Source of the DNA: DAOPYU01 sp942493245
GTDB taxonomy: Bacteria; Sumerlaeota; Sumerlaeia; UBA8349
NCBI GenBank assembly: GCA_942493245.1
Contig: OW818685.1
Span: 2,480,001-2,544,000 of the forward strand
Direction: 5' to 3'
DNA: 64,000 nt
The translations under genes were made by a program, and so were the position numbers. Shown piece after piece: positions 60,086-64,000 of this stretch; position 1 is the first letter of the stretch, and every line of letters starts with the position of its first letter. A model generated the notes under the pieces. It saw only the letters and a program-made list of their open reading frames with translations. It had not been told where the DNA came from and did no database searches.

Positions 60086-63000
60086 TTATTCCGGCAGAAA
60101 AAGTCCACCAGCTGTCGTATTGGCCGTGAAGCCCTCCGGCGCTTTGTCAGGTCCCAGTGGCACTCCCTTGAATTGAATGGGACTAGCCGGGTCGGACCAA
60201 CTGCCTCCGATAATCCGCGTCGTCCCCCAAGTTGAGGGATTCGACTTTTGAACCTGGATCCGGCCAATTGTGCCCGTCAGAGTCGGGACCAGTGGATTTT
60301 CGGGATCTGGACTTGAAACGGCGCCCGCGACAAAATACCCCTGAACCGCCACAGAGCCACGAACCGAGCGAATGCCCAGTTTTGCCTGGTTCGAGTCGCT
60401 CCCTGAAACAAACAAGGTGTATGTTGTTAAGGCCGTGCTTGATGTCAGATCCTCCCCTACTTCCCCACCCAGATAGCGTGTGACGCCGCCCAGGCGGACC
60501 TTCTTGAAAGTAGCGGAAAGACTCGACAGTTCGCCCGCGACCACAATCTGCTCGCCACGGATATTCCCACCGGAAGCGGCGATCTGAGCCGACTGTACCG
60601 CCAGATCCATACTGCGCGCCGCCACATCGCCGCCACGAACAACAGTCGCCCAGTTGCCCTTGGAACCCAGATTGAAAACACCCGCACGGGCGACAATCTT
60701 CAAGGGCGTAAGCCCCGCCAGAACCTGAAGATCGGGGGACTCAAGGGAACCGCCAGTGACCGTAAGACTGAGCAATTCGCCAGCCTGAACTGTCCCCAAA
60801 ATATCGCCCTGACTCAGGAACGCAGGCGTTCCATTCCGGCTGGTCTTGCGGGAATTCACCTTCAGATACTGGACCTGCTGTTTGGGGAGATCCAGGTTTT
60901 CCAATACAATACCATTTAAGGCCACCTGGACCGGCTTCTCGAACTGAGTGGGAGACTGAATGGACGTTTGGAGAACACGGGCGTCCTTCCCGGTCGAGTC
61001 GGTCGCGTTCGGCGTGGCCGACATGCGGATCTTACCAAGTCCGGCACCCGTCAACGATTCAATCGTGCAATTTTGAGCTGAGATTGAAAGCACAGCCCCG
61101 GACGCTTCAAGGGTCTTGATCGGCGCCTGGGTCAGGAACGTCTTGACGGTTCCTGTCATCTTCACCTGCGCCAAGACGTTACCGTGATAATAAGCCGTTT
61201 TATTCGGAACGGACACTGCGTTCTGCGGAAGCCGTTTGAGTTGGATTATTTTAAGGGACGCCTTGGGAGAAGTGGCAGCAAACACGAGGCTCTTGCCGTT
61301 CACATCCACACTCAAGCCCCCCCCGCTGTAAGAGATCTTGTAGTCCACAGCCGATCCATCCGCCCATCCTGCGTCCAGATCACTCAGGGGACTCACCACG
61401 CCCAGTTCAGAATCCAGCACGGCCTGTACCTGGTAATAATAGGTTATTTCCCGCCTGACCTGAGTATCAACAAAGGTGGTTGTGGTCAACCCGTCTCCGA
61501 TCAGTTCCGGCATGTCCCCAAATTCCAGACTCCGGTACACCCGGTATTTCAAAGCCCCCTCTCCCGGTTCCCACGTTACGGTCACCTGGTCCACCTCGGT
61601 CCCATCCGTCGCGCTCACCCCCACGGGTTTCGGAATCACCGTTTCGCGCTTGAAGCGCCGGTGGAAAGAGAACGGGCTGACATTCCAGTTTCCAGCGGCA
61701 TCCCGCATCGCCCCCGTGGCGACCGAAGCGGTCACTTCCCCCTCCATAATATCGGAGACAGCCAGATCGAAATGATAAACAGACGCCCCGACCTCTCCCA
61801 CAAAATTCACCAGAGCGGCGTTCTCGGTTACGACACTCGCCGATGTAAAACCCTCGACCGGCTCTTCAAAGGTGGCGGTGACGGGAATCAGGGACAGGTT
61901 CGTAGGATCACTTGTAGAGGAATTCATGTTACCAGACGGAGGCACACTGTCGAATAGACGCCACAACGGAACGGAGGCCACACTCGGGTTCTGCGCGCCA
62001 TCCACCGCCGCGCCCGCCACCACCCAGACCGACACAAGCCCCTGAGACGCGGGCAGCAGGTCAAATGTAAACACCATGTCATCCACCGCATGGAAATTGG
62101 TCAACGTTGCGTTATCCACCCCAATCCCCTGGATCGAGAACCCTTCCACCGGCTCATTGAACGTGACGACAACCGGCATCACCGACAGATTTGTGGGATT
62201 CGGGACCGAAGAAATCAGAGTCACCGTGGGAGCGTCGAGATCGCTGAACGGATCGAAATAGATCGAATCCAGAATGGTACCCGGTTCGGAAACATTCCCC
62301 GCCTGGTCGCGGAACTGCGCCTCGACCGTCTTTGTTTCGATTCCGAAAGACAACTGCCAGGTCTGCGTGGTACTGACCGCTTCCCATCCAGTCCACTCTC
62401 CTTTCTCGCGCAACCGCATCAACGCCACGCCGGAAGGATTAATACCGGGGTCGTTCCAGTCCAAATCCAGTTTTACCCGCCGCAGGGACGCGGTTTCCCG
62501 TCCGTTGTTGATCAGCACACTTCCGGTCGGAGGCAACGCGTCCTGCGTCGAAGACGTCGGGCGCGACCAGAGACTCGAAGTCGTCCAGCCATACACCTCA
62601 CTCGCCCGCACGCGGTACCAGTACGCACGGCCATCTTCCAGATTGCTAAAGGTGTAAGCAAGCGTCGCAGAACTGAGTTCCACCCCTTCTGGTGACTGGA
62701 AATCCTCCGAAGCATCGCGCTGGAGAGTATAGCGCACGGCATTCCGGAACGGATGCCACGCCACGGTGTTGGCTGTCCCCGTTGTCCACTCCGGTTCGAA
62801 CTTGATGACCATGATCGAAGGATCAATCAGAACGTCGGCGCTCGGCCCATACGCCGGGTTTCCATAACCGTCCCGATCCTCACAGGCGTTTGCGTTCACA
62901 ATCAGCGCAACCGCGCCTTTTCCAATAATTCCTCCGACTTGCGCCCGATAAACCGTTTCTGAAAGCGCTTCCAGAACAACGGACGTATGGCTCGTCGTTC

Positions 63001-64000
63001 CGGTCGGATCGTGAACCACCGTCACATCGGACGAATCCACAAAACCGGTGACGGCACGATCGAATTCGACCCGGAATCCGACTTCCGGCAAACTGGTCGG
63101 TCCCGCATCCTCGGGCGTGATGGCCAACACCCGAGGTCCGGGAACGGCCGACGTGTCGAGCAGGATTGAATCGCTCAACGAGTCGGCCAGCGAGATATTC
63201 CCCGCCCGGTCGCGATATTCGACCCAGACCGTCTTGGCTCCATCGCCGGGCAACAAGGCCCACGGTTTCGCCGCCACCACAGGTTCCCATTCCGTCCAAC
63301 CGGCGCCATTACTCAGACGCATTTCGGTGACACCCGACGGATTGGCGCCCGGATCAGTGGTCACCAACGTCAACACAACATCCGAATAGGGCGTCACCGC
63401 GTCTCCGTTATTGATGACAACAGAGCCAGAAGGCTGTTGTGCGTCCTGAGTGGAAGAAGTCGCAACCGACCAAGCGGTCGGTTCGCCCCGTCCCGACTGT
63501 TGCGCCCGTACCCGGTACCAAAACGCTCGCCCGTCCCCCAGATCGGTGAAAATATGGGCCAGCGTGGAGGAGGAAACCTGTACCTCAAGTGGCTGTGGGA
63601 AACCGGGCAACACGTCGCGCTGAACCGAATAGGTCACCGCGTCCAGGACCGGCAACCACTCGACGGTGTTCTGCGTGCCGGGCGTCCATTCCGGTTCAGG
63701 AATCATCGCGGCGCGCAAACCGGGTTTGACCAGATAAACACGCGGACTGGGGGCGGAAGCCTGATTGGGCGCTCCAACCACATCCACACAAACCGCAGCC
63801 TTGACGCTCAGCGTGAAATACCCTGTCCCCGTCAAACCGCTCACCACAGCCGTATAGATTGTGGGGGACAGTGTCGTCAGACTGACCGACGAGTGATCCG
63901 TGTTACCGAGGGGGTCATGCACGACCAGCAGATCCGACACCTCAGAAAAACCGGTGACGGGAGTATCGAATTCAATCCGGAAACTAATGGCGTCCGCCGT
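60086..64000 (-). CDS. Giant surface protein with fibronectin III-like repeats (N-terminus outside window)
   Basis: 1305 codons lie in the window and the frame is open at 64000. The internal GTG 63940 is not the start, because 20 residues above it (ISFRIEFDTPVTGF) fit the repeat. Alternating repeats: a Big-like module with the consensus FxVEFDRAVTGF then VVHDPxGTTSH, and fibronectin III-like modules with (A/S)YWYRVRA and STQDALPPTGSV(L/V)INNG. Towards the C-terminus an Ig-like ATFEEPVEGF module (twice) and a beta-solenoid-like Ser/Gly-rich stretch end at a plain FLPE. No sorting signal is visible. Probably exported and adhesive or structural. Confidence 0.75.
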   Translation of the reverse strand, partial: TADAISFRIEFDTPVTGFSEVSDLLVVHDPLGNTDHSSVSLTTLSPTIYTAVVSGLTGTGYFTLSVKAAVCVDVVGAPNQASAPSPRVYLVKPGLRAAMIPEPEWTPGTQNTVEWLPVLDAVTYSVQRDVLPGFPQPLEVQVSSSTLAHIFTDLGDGRAFWYRVRAQQSGRGEPTAWSVATSSTQDAQQPSGSVVINNGDAVTPYSDVVLTLVTTDPGANPSGVTEMRLSNGAGWTEWEPVVAAKPWALLPGDGAKTVWVEYRDRAGNISLADSLSDSILLDTSAVPGPRVLAITPEDAGPTSLPEVGFRVEFDRAVTGFVDSSDVTVVHDPTGTTSHTSVVLEALSETVYRAQVGGIIGKGAVALIVNANACEDRDGYGNPAYGPSADVLIDPSIMVIKFEPEWTTGTANTVAWHPFRNAVRYTLQRDASEDFQSPEGVELSSATLAYTFSNLEDGRAYWYRVRASEVYGWTTSSLWSRPTSSTQDALPPTGSVLINNGRETASLRRVKLDLDWNDPGINPSGVALMRLREKGEWTGWEAVSTTQTWQLSFGIETKTVEAQFRDQAGNVSEPGTILDSIYFDPFSDLDAPTVTLISSVPNPTNLSVMPVVVTFNEPVEGFSIQGIGVDNATLTNFHAVDDMVFTFDLLPASQGLVSVWVVAGAAVDGAQNPSVASVPLWRLFDSVPPSGNMNSSTSDPTNLSLIPVTATFEEPVEGFTSASVVTENAALVNFVGEVGASVYHFDLAVSDIMEGEVTASVATGAMRDAAGNWNVSPFSFHRRFKRETVIPKPVGVSATDGTEVDQVTVTWEPGEGALKYRVYRSLEFGDMPELIGDGLTTTTFVDTQVRREITYYYQVQAVLDSELGVVSPLSDLDAGWADGSAVDYKISYSGGGLSVDVNGKSLVFAATSPKASLKIIQLKRLPQNAVSVPNKTAYYHGNVLAQVKMTGTVKTFLTQAPIKTLEASGAVLSISAQNCTIESLTGAGLGKIRMSATPNATDSTGKDARVLQTSIQSPTQFEKPVQVALNGIVLENLDLPKQQVQYLKVNSRKTSRNGTPAFLSQGDILGTVQAGELLSLTVTGGSLESPDLQVLAGLTPLKIVARAGVFNLGSKGNWATVVRGGDVAARSMDLAVQSAQIAASGGNIRGEQIVVAGELSSLSATFKKVRLGGVTRYLGGEVGEDLTSSTALTTYTLFVSGSDSNQAKLGIRSVRGSVAVQGYFVAGAVSSPDPENPLVPTLTGTIGRIQVQKSNPSTWGTTRIIGGSWSDPASPIQFKGVPLGPDKAPEGFTANTTAGGLFLPE

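Noticed and set aside
1..64000. CRISPR arrays, tRNA and rRNA genes
   Set aside because: No regularly spaced short repeats and no cloverleaf or rRNA-like stretches were seen by eye; a dedicated search could still find a tRNA.

Overview
This window is 64 kb of bacterial chromosome, GC-rich apart from a few AT-rich genes. There are no rRNA or tRNA genes, no transposase and no CRISPR array. The gene content fits a free-living polysaccharide- and sugar-degrading member of the PVC group (Verrucomicrobiota, Kiritimatiellota or Lentisphaerota) or a similar lineage. The signs are a Tat-exported Gfo/Idh/MocA oxidoreductase, a DUF5009 acyltransferase, a DUF1080 lipoprotein, a DUF5703 glycosidase-like protein, a LamG-containing beta-galactosidase, a secreted beta-helix protein and an ECF sigma/anti-sigma pair. 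The taxon is an inference.

Region 1 (1-16.7 kb) is an envelope and stress block. A cyclic beta-1,2-glucan synthase runs leftward off the window start. Behind it lies a leftward series of small membrane, lipoprotein and stress proteins: DUF3185 twice, lmo0937/DUF5670, FecR/DUF6600, YtxH, DUF948, DUF3309, DUF3332, a DUF1269-like protein and CsbD-BON. Two further small ORFs look broken and resemble entericidins. Next come a hybrid PAS histidine kinase with a recent 240-bp internal duplication and a Crp/Fnr-type regulator. Three copies of an 18-bp palindrome lie in this block. Two of them are centred about 41 bp upstream of matching -10 elements, which suggests a small regulon.

Region 2 (17-34 kb) is mixed. 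It holds a Tat-exported oxidoreductase, a DUF5009 membrane acyltransferase, and a two-gene unit with TerB-like repeats and a BRCT domain. Two fragments of a RecB-like PD-(D/E)XK nuclease gene, sharing a 166-bp direct repeat, flank a large beta-galactosidase gene. After these come a GHKL ATPase with a nuclease-like C-terminus that has lost its catalytic residues, an ABC-F ATPase, an orphan secreted protein and a lipoprotein hydrolase. Mosaic intergenic repeats occur at 26.8-27.4 kb and again at 34.4 kb.

Region 3 (34.7-42.3 kb) has an ECF sigma factor, an anti-sigma-like membrane protein and a beta-propeller lipoprotein in one overlapping operon, followed by a secreted DUF5703/GH95-like protein with a discoidin domain and an orphan lipoprotein.

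Region 4 (42.4-59.7 kb) is a divergent catabolic locus. A shared control region at 47.8-47.97 kb, with a 15-bp palindrome inside the promoter, separates two operons. The leftward one encodes a DeoR regulator, a zinc-ribbon membrane protein, a fused E1 alpha-beta 2-oxoacid dehydrogenase and a rhamnulokinase. The rightward one encodes E2, an SMP-30 lactonase, E3, a beta-helix protein, a PHP-like protein, an SDR, a double-Rossmann MDR dehydrogenase, DUF6485 and a DUF1080 lipoprotein. This reads as a dedicated sugar-to-acyl-CoA route, probably for a deoxy sugar. A large fibronectin-type repeat surface protein runs leftward from beyond the window end.
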